Below, in pieces: positions 17,517-26,625 of a DNA stretch of 64,000 bases (its first letter is position 1; the number at the start of each line of letters is the position of its first letter). The stretch is from Propionibacteriaceae bacterium (GTDB taxonomy: Bacteria; Actinomycetota; Actinomycetes; Propionibacteriales; Propionibacteriaceae): NCBI GenBank assembly GCA_009780915.1, contig WQZD01000002.1, positions 121,499 to 185,498 on the forward strand, read 5' to 3'. The notes under the pieces were generated by a model. That model was not told where the DNA came from. It made no database searches and saw only the letters and a program-made list of their open reading frames with translations. The position numbers and the translations under genes were made by a program.

Positions 17517-19349
17517 CTAGTCGCCGATGGACACATGGAGCAGTTCCTTGCGGCGCACTTCGAGATCGATCATGTGCTGGAACATGGCCTGGTACGCCTC
17601 GACGTTCGTCGTCGGGTTCGTCCGTTGCATGGTGGATTTCACCTCGTTCAGGTCGCGGTCCAGGGTGAGCAGTTTGAGTTTGGCGGCGTACTCCCCGGCG
17701 TGGCGTGGGCTCACCTCGGTCATCGGGGGCTCCACGGCGAGTTGGAGGGTCAGGTCTTTGAGGTCCGCATGCGTCAGCTTGTCGATGACGGCGGTGGGGG
17801 TGAGGTGGTCCACGCCCAGGGCCACGATGGTGCGGTAGAGGGCCCGGTACGCCCCGTGGGTGAAGTCGCGTTCCTCCAGCCCGTACCAGGGCGGGTCGGT
17901 GTCGAAGAGGATCGGGGCTTGGAGGATGAGTTTCAAGGTGTCCCGCTCGGCGATCAAGGCACGGTCGCCTGGCGACGGCAGCTTCGCCCCGGTCGGGGCC
18001 TGGGGCGCACGGGGCTGCGGGGCGGGAGCGGTCGGCGCGGCTTTCTTGGTGGCGCCCAGCACCTCCCGGCGCACCACCTGCGGGTCGAGCCCGACGAGGA
18101 AGGCCAGTTCGAGCAGGTAGGCGTCCACCTGGGAGTGGTCCTTGATCGAGGACACCAGGGGCGCCGCCTCCCGTACCGCCGCCAGGCGCGCGTCCGCATG
18201 GTCCAGGCTGTAGCGGGAGACGATGTTCTCCATGACGAATCGGTAGAGGGGGACACGGGCGGCGATGAGGTCTCGGATCGCCTGGTCTCCCTTCTGCAGC
18301 CTCAGGTCGCAGGGGTCCAGGCCGGTCGGCTCGATGGCGGCCCAGGTCGAGGCGGTGAACAGGGAGTCTTCCTTGAAGACCTTGAGAGCGGCGTTGCGCC
18401 CGGCCTCGTCACCGTCGAAGGTGAAGATGACCTGCCCGGACGAGGCGTGGTCGCCCATCAGACGCTGGATCATCTTGGCGTGGTCGGAGCCGAAGGCGGT
18501 CCCGCAGGACGCCACCGCCGTGTCCACGCCGGCGATGTGGCAGGCCATGACATCGGTGTACCCCTCGACGACCACGGCTTGCGAGGTGGCGCCGATGGAG
18601 GTGCGGGCCAGGTCCAGGCCATACAACACATGAGACTTCTTGTAGATGGGGGTCTCGGGGGTGTTGATGTACTTCCCGGGCATCCTGTCGTCGTCGAACA
18701 ACCGCCGGGCGCCGAAGCCCAAGACGGCCTTCCCCGTGTCGCGGATGGGCCACAGGACCCTTCCCTGGAAGTAATCCCAGCCCCCACGGCGCATGAGGCC
18801 GACGTCGATCAACTCGTCGTCACGGAAGCCCTTGGCGCGCAGGTGGCTCACCAGGTCGCGCCCGCCCCGGGGCGCGTAACCGACTCCGAATCTCTCCGCC
18901 ACATCCTTGGAGAAACCGCGTTGGGTGAGGAAGTCCCGCCCGGGTTGACCCTGGGCGGAATGCAAGGCCGCGCAGAAGAACTCGGCGGCGGCGGCGTTCG
19001 CTTCCAGCAGGCGCATCCGTGAGACGCCCTCGGGTTTGGCGTCGTCGGTGTACCGCAGGTGGACTCCGTACTTGTCGGCGAGGAACTCGACCGCCTCACG
19101 AAAGGAGAGGTTGTTGATTTCTTGGACGAAGTTGACCGTGTCGCCGCCCTTGCCACAGCCGAAGCAGTAGTACAGGCCGCGGGCCGGAGTGACCTGGAAA
19201 CTCGGGGTCTTCTCGTCATGGAAGGGGCACAGCCCCTTCAAGGTGCCAGCCCCCGCTTGTTTGAGTGTCACATAGCTGGAGACGACGTCGTCGATCCGAG
19301 CGCGAGAACGGACCTCGTCCAGGTCGTCGGAGTTGATGAATCCAGCCAT
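17517..19349 (-). CDS. dnaG: DNA primase
   Basis: Makes RNA primers for replication. The 610-residue protein has the N-terminal CHC2 zinc finger (C41, H44, C62, C65 in CPFHDEKTPSF and YYCFGCGKGGD), the RNA polymerase core with Toprim motifs VEGYTDVMA and FDGDEAGRNA, and a C-terminal helicase-binding domain after a Pro/Ala-rich linker (PTAPAPQPRAPQAPTGA). The start was set at MAGFINSDDL, where homology begins; the open frame extends 121 codons upstream without homology. TAGACT (19357-19362) ends 7 nt before this ATG, consistent with a leaderless mRNA. Confidence 0.95.
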   Translation of the reverse strand: MAGFINSDDLDEVRSRARIDDVVSSYVTLKQAGAGTLKGLCPFHDEKTPSFQVTPARGLYYCFGCGKGGDTVNFVQEINNLSFREAVEFLADKYGVHLRYTDDAKPEGVSRMRLLEANAAAAEFFCAALHSAQGQPGRDFLTQRGFSKDVAERFGVGYAPRGGRDLVSHLRAKGFRDDELIDVGLMRRGGWDYFQGRVLWPIRDTGKAVLGFGARRLFDDDRMPGKYINTPETPIYKKSHVLYGLDLARTSIGATSQAVVVEGYTDVMACHIAGVDTAVASCGTAFGSDHAKMIQRLMGDHASSGQVIFTFDGDEAGRNAALKVFKEDSLFTASTWAAIEPTGLDPCDLRLQKGDQAIRDLIAARVPLYRFVMENIVSRYSLDHADARLAAVREAAPLVSSIKDHSQVDAYLLELAFLVGLDPQVVRREVLGATKKAAPTAPAPQPRAPQAPTGAKLPSPGDRALIAERDTLKLILQAPILFDTDPPWYGLEERDFTHGAYRALYRTIVALGVDHLTPTAVIDKLTHADLKDLTLQLAVEPPMTEVSPRHAGEYAAKLKLLTLDRDLNEVKSTMQRTNPTTNVEAYQAMFQHMIDLEVRRKELLHVSIGD

Positions 19350-19356
19350 GGGGGCA

Positions 19357-19362
19357 AGTCTA
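19357..19362 (-). promoter_or_regulatory. -10-like box of dnaG, suggesting a leaderless mRNA
   Basis: Minus-strand TAGACT ends 7 nt before the dnaG ATG, with CCCCC in place of a Shine-Dalgarno. Confidence 0.4.
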
Positions 19363-19548
19363 CGGTGTGTAGTCCAGTCCAGCCCGTCCACGGCCATCGA
19401 TCTGAGACTGCGGGACCCTGGCGAGGGGCCGTTCGTCGCGGTGGGACGGGTGTGAGACCGTCCACAAGGGATGGTGTTGTCCGATTGTGGTCTGGGGATT
19501 TCCTGTGAACGGCGGAAAATGGATCCCTCCCTCTGACACAGTGAAGCT

Positions 19549-20184
19549 ATGAACACTGTGACGATGGATCGCGACATCCGACTCGCCAAGCAAATAGAGG
19601 CGGGTCTGCTCGCCCAGGAGATCCTGGACGGGGCCCCCACGCCGGTGGCAGCCACCGAGGAGGAGTTGCACGCCCTCGTCGAGCAAGGACGCCGGGCCAA
19701 AGACGACCTCATCTTGTCGCATCTCGGCTTGGTCCGAGTGATCGCGGCGGAGGCGGTCCGCGCCAGGCGTGGGTCCTTCCCCGATCTCGTGCAGGAGGGC
19801 TGTGTCGCGTTGAACCATGCGGTGATGAGCTACGACTGGCGCAAGGGTCCCTTCGGCCCGTACGCGGGCATGTGGGTACGGGCGGCTGTGCGCAGGATCG
19901 GGCCTCGGGGGTGGGTCAGCCTGGACAAGGTGGACGTCGAGGACAAGGTGGGCTCCGCGGCCTATGACCGGTCCGTGGTGCGCGAGGGTCTGGCCCAAGT
20001 CCTCAGTCTCATCCCCTCCGCGCAGCGCGACGTCTTGAGGTTGCGCAACGGATGGGATGGACGTCCCCGTACCCGCAAGGACGTCGCGGGGGAGTTGGGG
20101 CTGACCGTCTCCAAAGTGCGCCACCTGGAACGGGTCGGATTAGAAGCCGTGAGACAGCACTGGGAGGTGGTCGAGGCGGCGTGA
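19549..20184 (+). CDS. Short sigma-70 family RNA polymerase sigma factor
   Basis: A 211-residue sigma factor. Region 2 spans about 50-115: DDLILSHLGLVRVIA (2.1), FPDLVQEGCVALNHAV (2.2) and the aromatic YDWRKGPFGPYAGMWVRAAV (2.3-2.4). Region 4 is about 148-205 with the HTH RTRKDVAGELGLTVSKVR. Region 1.1 is absent and region 3 is reduced to about 30 residues, so it is shorter than group 1-2 sigma factors. It is divergent from dnaG, echoing the dnaG-rpoD neighbourhood of other bacteria. It is probably an alternative sigma factor; its regulon is unknown. No anti-sigma gene is adjacent. Confidence 0.8.
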   Translation: MNTVTMDRDIRLAKQIEAGLLAQEILDGAPTPVAATEEELHALVEQGRRAKDDLILSHLGLVRVIAAEAVRARRGSFPDLVQEGCVALNHAVMSYDWRKGPFGPYAGMWVRAAVRRIGPRGWVSLDKVDVEDKVGSAAYDRSVVREGLAQVLSLIPSAQRDVLRLRNGWDGRPRTRKDVAGELGLTVSKVRHLERVGLEAVRQHWEVVEAA

Positions 20185-20248
20185 CGGGAACGGCGTGCCA
20201 AGGAAGCGTGACGGGAACGGGGCGATCGACGCGGCGTGACGGGAACGG
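20180..20248. repeat. Three direct 14-bp repeats CGTGACGGGAACGG
   Basis: Perfect copies lie at 20180-20193, 20207-20220 and 20235-20248, spaced 27 and 28 bp. The first overlaps the sigma-factor stop codon; the last is 18 bp before the next gene. They may be regulator sites for the NifX-like gene or simple duplications. Confidence 0.85.
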
Positions 20249-20266
20249 CTTGGGGGAGATGGCACA

Positions 20267-20662
20267 ATGGGGGTCATGATTATCGCTGTGAACATCGTCG
20301 GCAACCTCGTTGGCGGCGGCTTGGGCCGCGCCCACTCCATCGCCGTGGCGTCCATCGACGACGCCACGATCTCGTCCTGGGAGGAATTCGAGGTCCGGTG
20401 GGATCTCAGCCACGACATGCCGGCGGACCCGGTGGTGGCCATCTCGGAGAAGGGTGACGCCCCGGCGGGATGCGGCCATGGGTCGCACCATGCCCGCATC
20501 GTGAGGTTCATGAAGGAGCATCAGGTCGAGGCGGTGGTCACCGGACATATCGGCCCCCCGATGGCCCACACCCTGGACTTGATGGGCATCACCGTCGTGA
20601 CCCAGGCCACGGGGGGCGCACGGCAGGCGGCCATGGACGCGGCCGCACGACTCTCCGCGTGA
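20267..20662 (+). CDS. NifX/NafY-like dinitrogenase cofactor-family protein
   Basis: A 131-residue single-domain protein of the dinitrogenase iron-molybdenum cofactor (NifB C-terminal/NifX) superfamily. It has the N-terminal strand IIAVNIVGNLVGGGLGRAHS, the AISEKGDAPAGCGHGSHHAR segment and the AVVTGHIGPPMAHTL turn that usually binds the metal cluster. No nitrogenase gene is near, so a role in nitrogen fixation is not implied; such proteins often bind Fe-S or Mo clusters of unknown use. The ATG at 20267 has GGGGGAG 8 nt upstream. ATG 20276 (MIIAV) is an alternative that matches relatives' N-termini. Confidence 0.7.
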   Translation: MGVMIIAVNIVGNLVGGGLGRAHSIAVASIDDATISSWEEFEVRWDLSHDMPADPVVAISEKGDAPAGCGHGSHHARIVRFMKEHQVEAVVTGHIGPPMAHTLDLMGITVVTQATGGARQAAMDAAARLSA

Positions 20663-20770
20663 CGGTCGGCTGACACCTCCTGAAGTTCGCTCAGGGTGGT
20701 GGATGACGGTACCATTAGGTCGGTTGCCGTGGACACGGCGACGACATCGTACACAGTTCAGGAGTTCGCC

Positions 20771-22126
20771 TTGCCCAGCACAGTCGAAAAGCTCGGTTCC
20801 ACTCGCGCCAAGCTCACCATCGAAGTACCCTTCTCAGATCTCGAGCCCGCCATCCGCAAGGCGTACCGTGACGTGGCAAGCCAGGTGTCGATCCCCGGCT
20901 TCCGCAAGGGCCATGTGCCCCCCGCCATGATCGACGCCCGCGTCGGACGTGGCGCCGTGCTCTCCGAGGCTGTCAACGCCATGCTGCCCGACATCTATGC
21001 TCAGGCCATCGAAGAGCATCTGCTGACCCCCCTCGGGCGTCCCGACATCGAGATGACGAAGCTGGAGGACGGCGAGACCGTCGAGTTCACCGCCGAGGTG
21101 GACATCGTCCCCGACTTCGACCTGCCCGATTTCTCCTCCCTGACCGTCACCGTCGATCCCGCTGAGGACCTCGACAAGGCGGTGGAAGAGCGCATCGGCA
21201 TGCTGCGCGAACGCTTCGCCGAGGTCGCCGACGCCGACAAGGCCGCCGAGGACGGCGACCAGGTGACTATCAACCTGGTCGGCAAGAAAGATGGCGAGGT
21301 CCTGGCCGGCGCCACCGCCGACGGCCTGACCTACGTGATCGGATCGGGCTCCATGCTCGACGGGCTCGACGAGGCTGTGACCGGCTGCAAGGCCGGCGAC
21401 GAGCGCACGTTCCAGTCCACCCTGGTCGGCGGCGACTACGAGGGCCAGGTCACCGACATCACGGTCACCGTGACCGCCGTTCAAGAGCGCACCCTGCCTG
21501 TGGTGGACGACGAGTTCGCCCAGATGGTGTCCCAGTTCGACACGGCCGAGCAGATGCGGGAGGACCTCAAGAAGTCCGTGGAGCGCATGGCGATCTTCGA
21601 CCAGCTCGCGGCCGCACGCAACAAGGTGTTGGACCAGGTGATCGAGGCGTCGGCGATCGACGTGCCCGAAGCCCTGGTCGATGGCGAGGTCGACGCGCGC
21701 ACCTCCCAGCTGATGGATCAGCTGAAGGCCGCCGGTGTGAGCCTCGCCGACTACCTGGCGCGCATGGGCGATCCTGAGATCACGACCGCCGAGCAGTTCG
21801 AAGCCAGCACCCGTGCGGCGGTCGAGCGTGGGATCCGTGCGGAGATCATCCTCAGCCGGGTCGCCGAGGAGTCGAAGGTGGGCGTCAGCCAAGAGGACCT
21901 GACCAACTTCATCTTCCAGAAGGCGCAGGAGAACGGCACCAGCCCGGAGCAAGAGATCCAGCACATGCAGACCCACGACCATCTCCAGGAGTGGATGGCT
22001 CAGATCCGCCAGGCCAAGGCCCTCGACACCATCGTGAAGCAGACCAAGGTGACAGACTCCACGGGCGCCGTGGTGGATGTGGCGGCCATTCTGACGCCTC
22101 CGCCCGCGCCTGCTGACGAGGACTGA
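20771..22126 (+). CDS. tig: Trigger factor chaperone and peptidyl-prolyl isomerase
   Basis: Ribosome-bound chaperone of 451 residues. The N-terminal ribosome-binding domain contains GFRKGHVPP near 48-56 (signature GFRxGxxP). The FKBP-type isomerase domain is about 155-245, and the C-terminal substrate cradle follows. The start is a TTG (LPSTVEKLG, read as fMet) with AGGAG 7 nt upstream; an open frame extends 25 codons upstream but without a ribosome-binding site or homology. It precedes clpP1-clpP2-clpX, as in many bacteria, but a strong terminator hairpin separates them. Confidence 0.95.
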   Translation: MPSTVEKLGSTRAKLTIEVPFSDLEPAIRKAYRDVASQVSIPGFRKGHVPPAMIDARVGRGAVLSEAVNAMLPDIYAQAIEEHLLTPLGRPDIEMTKLEDGETVEFTAEVDIVPDFDLPDFSSLTVTVDPAEDLDKAVEERIGMLRERFAEVADADKAAEDGDQVTINLVGKKDGEVLAGATADGLTYVIGSGSMLDGLDEAVTGCKAGDERTFQSTLVGGDYEGQVTDITVTVTAVQERTLPVVDDEFAQMVSQFDTAEQMREDLKKSVERMAIFDQLAAARNKVLDQVIEASAIDVPEALVDGEVDARTSQLMDQLKAAGVSLADYLARMGDPEITTAEQFEASTRAAVERGIRAEIILSRVAEESKVGVSQEDLTNFIFQKAQENGTSPEQEIQHMQTHDHLQEWMAQIRQAKALDTIVKQTKVTDSTGAVVDVAAILTPPPAPADED

Positions 22127-22154
22127 TATCTCAGCCCTGCGTAGAGAATTACAG

Positions 22155-22200
22155 CACTGCGCCCCGCGTGTCTCCTGGATGGAACACGCGGGGCGCAGTG
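22155..22200 (+). terminator. Strong terminator hairpin after tig
   Basis: A perfect 17-bp stem (22155-22171 with 22184-22200) encloses a 12-nt loop. There is no T tract, as is common in actinobacterial terminators. It isolates tig from clpP1. Confidence 0.8.
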
Positions 22201-22252
22201 TGCTCACAGCGAACACGATGAGAGACGGCATGGTTTTGTCGTCGCTGGAGGG

Positions 22253-22258
22253 TAATCT
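22253..22258 (+). promoter_or_regulatory. -10-like box of clpP1
   Basis: TAATCT ends 8 nt before the clpP1 GTG. GGAGGG overlaps its front and is about 14 nt from the start, too far for a good ribosome-binding site, so initiation may be leaderless. Confidence 0.35.
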
Positions 22259-22266
22259 TCCTCAAC

Positions 22267-22890
22267 GTGAACGAAATGTCGAAATCTCTTCCTCGTCTGG
22301 CGCTGCCGACAGGTTCAGGCAATATGAATGATGCCGTCTACCAAGCCTTGCTAGCCAACAGGATCGTCTTCCTGGGCTCCGAGGTGCGCGACGAGAACGC
22401 CAACGCGATCTGTGCGCAGATGCTCTTGCTGAACGCCGAGGATCCGGACAAAGACATCTACCTGTACATCAACTCCCCGGGCGGATCGGTCGATTCGGGC
22501 ATGGCGATCTTCGACACGATGCAATGGATCTCCAACGACGTGGCCACCGTGGCCATCGGCCTGGCCGCCTCCATGGGCCAGTTCTTGCTCTCCGCGGGCG
22601 CCAAGGGGAAGAGGTACGCCCTTCCTCATTCCCGCATCATGATGCACCAGCCCTCGGGCGGTCTCGGGGGGACGGCCTCCGACATCCGGATCCAGGCCGA
22701 GCAGTCCCTGCACATCAAGAAGACGATGAGCCAGCTCATCGCCTCGCACACCGGTCAGACTGTGGAACAGATCGAGGCCGACTCCGACCGTGACCGGTGG
22801 TTTACCGCCGAGGAAGCCCTGGCCTATGGGTTCATCGACCATGTCTTCGAACGGGCCAGCCAGATCATCACCGACTCGCCCAATAGCTGA
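22267..22890 (+). CDS. clpP1: ATP-dependent Clp protease proteolytic subunit 1
   Basis: A 207-residue ClpP serine peptidase. The catalytic triad residues are Ser102 (LAASMGQF), His127 (MMHQPSGG) and an Asp near 176. Actinobacteria carry two ClpP genes whose products assemble as mixed heptamers and receive substrates from ClpX or ClpC. The GTG at 22267 fits conserved N-terminal length; ATG 22273 (MSKSLPR) is possible. clpP2 follows after 10 bp. Confidence 0.95.
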   Translation: MNEMSKSLPRLALPTGSGNMNDAVYQALLANRIVFLGSEVRDENANAICAQMLLLNAEDPDKDIYLYINSPGGSVDSGMAIFDTMQWISNDVATVAIGLAASMGQFLLSAGAKGKRYALPHSRIMMHQPSGGLGGTASDIRIQAEQSLHIKKTMSQLIASHTGQTVEQIEADSDRDRWFTAEEALAYGFIDHVFERASQIITDSPNS

Positions 22891-22900
22891 AGGAGCAGAC

Positions 22901-23542
22901 ATGGCACTCTACGATCTTCCCGGCGGTCTCGCGCCGTCCGGCCCCAGGGCCGATTACTACATCCCCCAGTGGGAGGAGCGCACCTCGTACGGGGTTCGCA
23001 GGGTCGACCCCTACACCAAGCTGTTCGAGGAGAGGATCATCTTCTTGGGCACCCCGATCACCGACGACATCGCCAACGCGGTCATGGCCCAGTTGCTGTG
23101 CCTGCAGTCGATGGACGCCGAGCGTCCCATCAGCATCTACATCAATTCCCCCGGCGGCTCTTTCACAGCCCTGACGGCGATCTACGACACCATGGGTTTC
23201 GTCAAGCCTGACATCCAGACCGTGTGCCTGGGCCAGGCCGCCTCGGCGGCGGCCGTCCTTCTGGCCGCGGGGACCAAAGGAAAGCGCTTGGCGCTGCCCA
23301 ATTCCCGCATCCTGATCCACCAGCCGGCCATCTCCGGCGAGGGGTCGTACGGACAGTCCTCCGACCTGGAGATCCAGGCCAGGGAGATCCTTCGGATCCG
23401 CTCCCTGATGGAGAACATGCTGGCCTCCAACACGGGCCAGTCGGTGGAGAAGGTCTCTCGTGACGTCGAGCGTGACAAGTACCTCACGGCCGAGGAGGCC
23501 AAGGAGTACGGCATCATCGACGAGATCTTGACCGGGAACTGA
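22901..23542 (+). CDS. clpP2: ATP-dependent Clp protease proteolytic subunit 2
   Basis: Second ClpP paralogue, 213 residues, with Ser115 (GQAASAAA) and His140 (LIHQPA). It shares the INSPGGS strand and the [14 protein letters not shown] end with ClpP1. The longer N-terminus (to about residue 40) is typical of ClpP2. AAGGAG lies 6 nt before the ATG. It is cotranscribed with clpP1, and clpX follows 26 bp downstream. Confidence 0.95.
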   Translation: MALYDLPGGLAPSGPRADYYIPQWEERTSYGVRRVDPYTKLFEERIIFLGTPITDDIANAVMAQLLCLQSMDAERPISIYINSPGGSFTALTAIYDTMGFVKPDIQTVCLGQAASAAAVLLAAGTKGKRLALPNSRILIHQPAISGEGSYGQSSDLEIQAREILRIRSLMENMLASNTGQSVEKVSRDVERDKYLTAEEAKEYGIIDEILTGN

Positions 23543-23568
23543 GAGCCGATCGGAAGAAAAGGGGAACG

Positions 23569-24849
23569 ATGCCTCGACTTGGCGAGTCCAGCGAACTGCT
23601 GAAGTGCTCTTTCTGCGGGAAGAGCCAGAAACAGGTCCGCAAGCTCATCGCGGGACCAGGGGTCTACATCTGCGACGAGTGCATCGACTTGTGCAACGAG
23701 ATCATCGACGAGGAGTTGAGCGGGCCGGGCGACATCAACATCGCCGAGGCGCTGCCCAAGCCCGAGCAGATCCACACGTTCCTCGACGAGTACGTCATCG
23801 GACAGGACTTCGCCAAGAAGGCGCTGTCGGTCGCGGTCTACAACCACTACAAGAGGATCAACCTCGACCCGAAGGACACTCCCGCCGGCGAAGAGCAGAT
23901 CGAACTGTCCAAGTCGAACATCCTCCTCATGGGGCCGACCGGGTGCGGGAAGACGTACCTGGCCCAGACTCTGGCCCGCATGTTGAACGTGCCCTTCGCC
24001 ATGGCCGACGCCACCGCGTTGACCGAGGCGGGGTACGTGGGCGAGGACGTCGAGAACATCCTCCTCAAGCTGCTGCAGGCGGCCGACTTCGACGTGAAGA
24101 AGGCCGAGACCGGCATCATCTACATCGACGAGATCGACAAGGTCGCCCGCAAGGCGGAGAACCCGTCCCTGACCAGGGACGTCTCCGGGGAGGGCGTCCA
24201 GCAGGCCCTGTTGAAGATCCTGGAAGGGACGATGGCGTCAGTCCCCCCGCAGGGCGGGCGCAAGCATCCTCACCAGGACTACATCCAGATCAACACCAAC
24301 AACATCCTCTTCATTGTCGGGGGGGCTTTCTCGGGCCTGGAAGACATCATCGCGACACGGCTGGGCAAGCATCCCTTGGGCTTCACCACCACCCAGATGA
24401 GCGCCGCCGTCGGCAAGGACGAGCTCTTCCGTCACGTGCGTCCCGAGGATCTGCACACCTACGGGCTGATCCCCGAGTTCATCGGCCGCTTGCCGATGAT
24501 CGCAGCGGTCGGCGGTTTGGACCGCGACGCTCTGATCAGGATCTTGATCGAGCCGCGCAACGCCCTCCTGAAACAGTTCCGCAAGCTCTTCGAACTCGAC
24601 GGGGTGGACTTGGAGTTCACCCACGAAGCCGTGGGGAGCATCGCCGACCTGGCTCTGGAGAGAGGGACGGGCGCGAGGGGGCTGCGAGCCATCGTGGAGG
24701 AGACCCTGCTCGACGTCATGTTCGAAGTCCCCAGCCGTGAGGAGATCTCCCAGGTGATCGTGGGCGCGGACGCCATCCGTGGCGAGGCGCCGGTGATGCT
24801 CGTCCCCAAGGCCCAGCTGGTCGGGGGACGTCAGATCAAAGCCGCCTGA
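23569..24849 (+). CDS. clpX: ClpXP unfoldase subunit ClpX
   Basis: A 426-residue AAA+ unfoldase that feeds tagged proteins to ClpP. The N-terminal zinc-binding domain has C13, C16, C35 and C38. Walker A is GPTGCGKT (122-129), Walker B IIYIDEID, with the pore-loop region GYVGEDV and sensor sequences present. AGGGG precedes the ATG. It is the last gene of the clpP1-clpP2-clpX operon and is convergent with the mannosyltransferase gene. Confidence 0.97.
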   Translation: MPRLGESSELLKCSFCGKSQKQVRKLIAGPGVYICDECIDLCNEIIDEELSGPGDINIAEALPKPEQIHTFLDEYVIGQDFAKKALSVAVYNHYKRINLDPKDTPAGEEQIELSKSNILLMGPTGCGKTYLAQTLARMLNVPFAMADATALTEAGYVGEDVENILLKLLQAADFDVKKAETGIIYIDEIDKVARKAENPSLTRDVSGEGVQQALLKILEGTMASVPPQGGRKHPHQDYIQINTNNILFIVGGAFSGLEDIIATRLGKHPLGFTTTQMSAAVGKDELFRHVRPEDLHTYGLIPEFIGRLPMIAAVGGLDRDALIRILIEPRNALLKQFRKLFELDGVDLEFTHEAVGSIADLALERGTGARGLRAIVEETLLDVMFEVPSREEISQVIVGADAIRGEAPVMLVPKAQLVGGRQIKAA

Positions 24850-24966
24850 CGGGGCGTGCCACACCGATTCTCGGGGGTGCGAGTCCGGATACGCGGGTCC
24901 CGATGTGTCCGCGGGGGCGTGAACTGTCCGTTTTCAGGGTTGTGGTGCACATGGCGTGACTCGTGA

Positions 24967-24993
24967 CCCGGTGAGCATCGCTGTGCAACCGGG
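24967..24993. terminator. Weak bidirectional hairpin between clpX and the GT gene
   Basis: CCCGGT (24967-24972) pairs with ACCGGG (24988-24993), with a short inner GCA/TGC stem. No T tract is present. It lies between two convergent genes. Confidence 0.35.
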
Positions 24994-25011
24994 AGCCCCC
25001 GCATTCAGTGA

Positions 25012-26415
25012 TCAGTGAGAGGCGACCGCAGTCCTAGCCCCGTCCACCACGGGGCGAGTCCGCCGGAAGGCGATGGACCGGAAGGTCAGGATGATCAGGC
25101 GTATCGAGAACACCACGAGGGCGACGTTGCGGATGGTGAGAATGCCCACCGCCACCGGAGACCACCAGCGGGTGTTCACCAGGTAGGTGTACATCACGGG
25201 GTACACCAGCTGAGTCAGCACCGTGAGCACGACCGTCCACACCGCGATGTACCGCGCCAGCGTCAGAGGTCCGACCAGGTGCTCGTCGTGGGTGAGGTGC
25301 TTGGGGCGGGTGAGCCACGAGAACAGGTGGCCCTCGTTGGGCAGCATCTCGGGATGCCGCGCGGAGATGGTCAGCAACGCGGCCACCGGACCGCCGAGCC
25401 AGATCATGTACTGCGGGGAGAAGGTCTTGTTCGTGATGATCATGATGAGCGTCGCCACGATCATCAGCGTCCCCGCCTCGACGGGGGTACGGTCGGAGCG
25501 GCGCAGCCATCCGATGTACAGCACCAGCATGGTCAACCCCCCCAGCACGGTCGCCACCGAGGCGACCTCCGTGAAGAGGACCGTCATGGGGCCGGCGATC
25601 TCGAAGGCGTTGTACTTGGAGACGTACACCGTCCACAGGGACGGGTCGAACAACCGGGCGACCATCACCGGTGTGGCGTACACGGACTCGATCTGCAGAC
25701 CGCGGTCGGACTGCCAGGTCAAGGGGGAGATGAGGCGTTCCCACCCGGCGTACATGAGCGACGCGATCGCCAAGGCGGCCCCGGCGCCGAAGAAGCCGAT
25801 GCTGGCCCGGTAGACAGCCTTCTTGTCGACGAGGGTGGTGGGCCACAACAGGGCCGGCCACAGCTTGATGGCGGCTCCGACCCCCATCATGGCGCCCGAT
25901 GTGAACCGGTGGGAGCGGACGATGGCGATGAGTCCGACGGCGCTCAACACGGCGGTGAGGAAGTCCAGACGCATATAGATGATGGGCCCGATGGCCACCA
26001 CGAACCAGATCCAGAAAGCGGCGGCGGGACGCGGGTTGGTCCCGTACTGTCGCGCGCTGCGCCACAGGACGTACCCGGTGAGCGCGTCGCCGGCGACGAA
26101 CGCCAAGATGAAGATGGCGGTGTAACCCGCCTGAGTGCCGAACCCCAGCAGGTAGGGGATGGACAGAAGCCAGATCAGCGGAGTGGGATACTCGATGAGA
26201 ACCGTGGAGGCGGCGGCGCCGTGGAAGAGACGGGAAATCGACTCGTAGTAGTAGATGACGTCGCTCTGGGTGTAAAAGCCCATCAAGGCCCAGGCGGCGA
26301 ACATGGCCGCGCGGGTGGCGATCCACCAGCCGAGGGCATGACGATGCGTGGGCAGGAACAATGACTGCCAGATGAGTCGTAGCCAGGACGAAAGGGTACG
26401 GGGTATGCCTGCCAT
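25012..26415 (-). CDS. Polytopic mannosyltransferase, GT87-like
   Basis: A 467-residue membrane protein with about 10-11 hydrophobic helices. Features such as DVIYYYESISR after the first helix, EYPTPLIWLLSIP, GVGAAIKLWPALLWP and TNKTFSPQYMIWLGGP match DUF2029/GT87 polyprenol-phosphate-mannose-dependent alpha-mannosyltransferases such as PimE. It would add mannose to a lipid-linked glycan on the outer face of the membrane. The start at 26415 has AGGAAGG 6 nt upstream. It is divergent from an MptB-like gene, suggesting a shared lipoglycan pathway. The acceptor is unknown. Confidence 0.75.
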   Translation of the reverse strand: MAGIPRTLSSWLRLIWQSLFLPTHRHALGWWIATRAAMFAAWALMGFYTQSDVIYYYESISRLFHGAAASTVLIEYPTPLIWLLSIPYLLGFGTQAGYTAIFILAFVAGDALTGYVLWRSARQYGTNPRPAAAFWIWFVVAIGPIIYMRLDFLTAVLSAVGLIAIVRSHRFTSGAMMGVGAAIKLWPALLWPTTLVDKKAVYRASIGFFGAGAALAIASLMYAGWERLISPLTWQSDRGLQIESVYATPVMVARLFDPSLWTVYVSKYNAFEIAGPMTVLFTEVASVATVLGGLTMLVLYIGWLRRSDRTPVEAGTLMIVATLIMIITNKTFSPQYMIWLGGPVAALLTISARHPEMLPNEGHLFSWLTRPKHLTHDEHLVGPLTLARYIAVWTVVLTVLTQLVYPVMYTYLVNTRWWSPVAVGILTIRNVALVVFSIRLIILTFRSIAFRRTRPVVDGARTAVASH

Positions 26416-26440
26416 GGTGCCTTCCTGGTCCGGTCGGTGC

Positions 26441-26468
26441 AATATCCTAGGGTATCAGGGCTGCCCAA
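26441..26468 (-). promoter_or_regulatory. Possible promoter of the GT87-like gene
   Basis: On the minus strand TTGGGC (26463-26468), a 16-bp spacer and GATATT (26441-26446) lie 26 bp before the ATG. Confidence 0.35.
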
Positions 26469-26625
26469 CTGTTCCGTAGCCCGGCGTCGCATATCCGAGG
26501 CACGACACCCGATAGGCTTATGTGTCTGAAGGACACGCGTGTGCGACGAGGTCGGGCGCGCGGTCCAGCCCGCGTCGGGAAACTCCGGCTTTCCTCGACG
26601 ACACACCCAATCGAAATGAAGGTAT

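Noticed and set aside
20276..20278. ATG 20276 as the NifX-like start, with CACAAT as a leaderless -10
   Set aside because: GGGGGAG is well spaced from ATG 20267, so that start was preferred; the alternative is not excluded.
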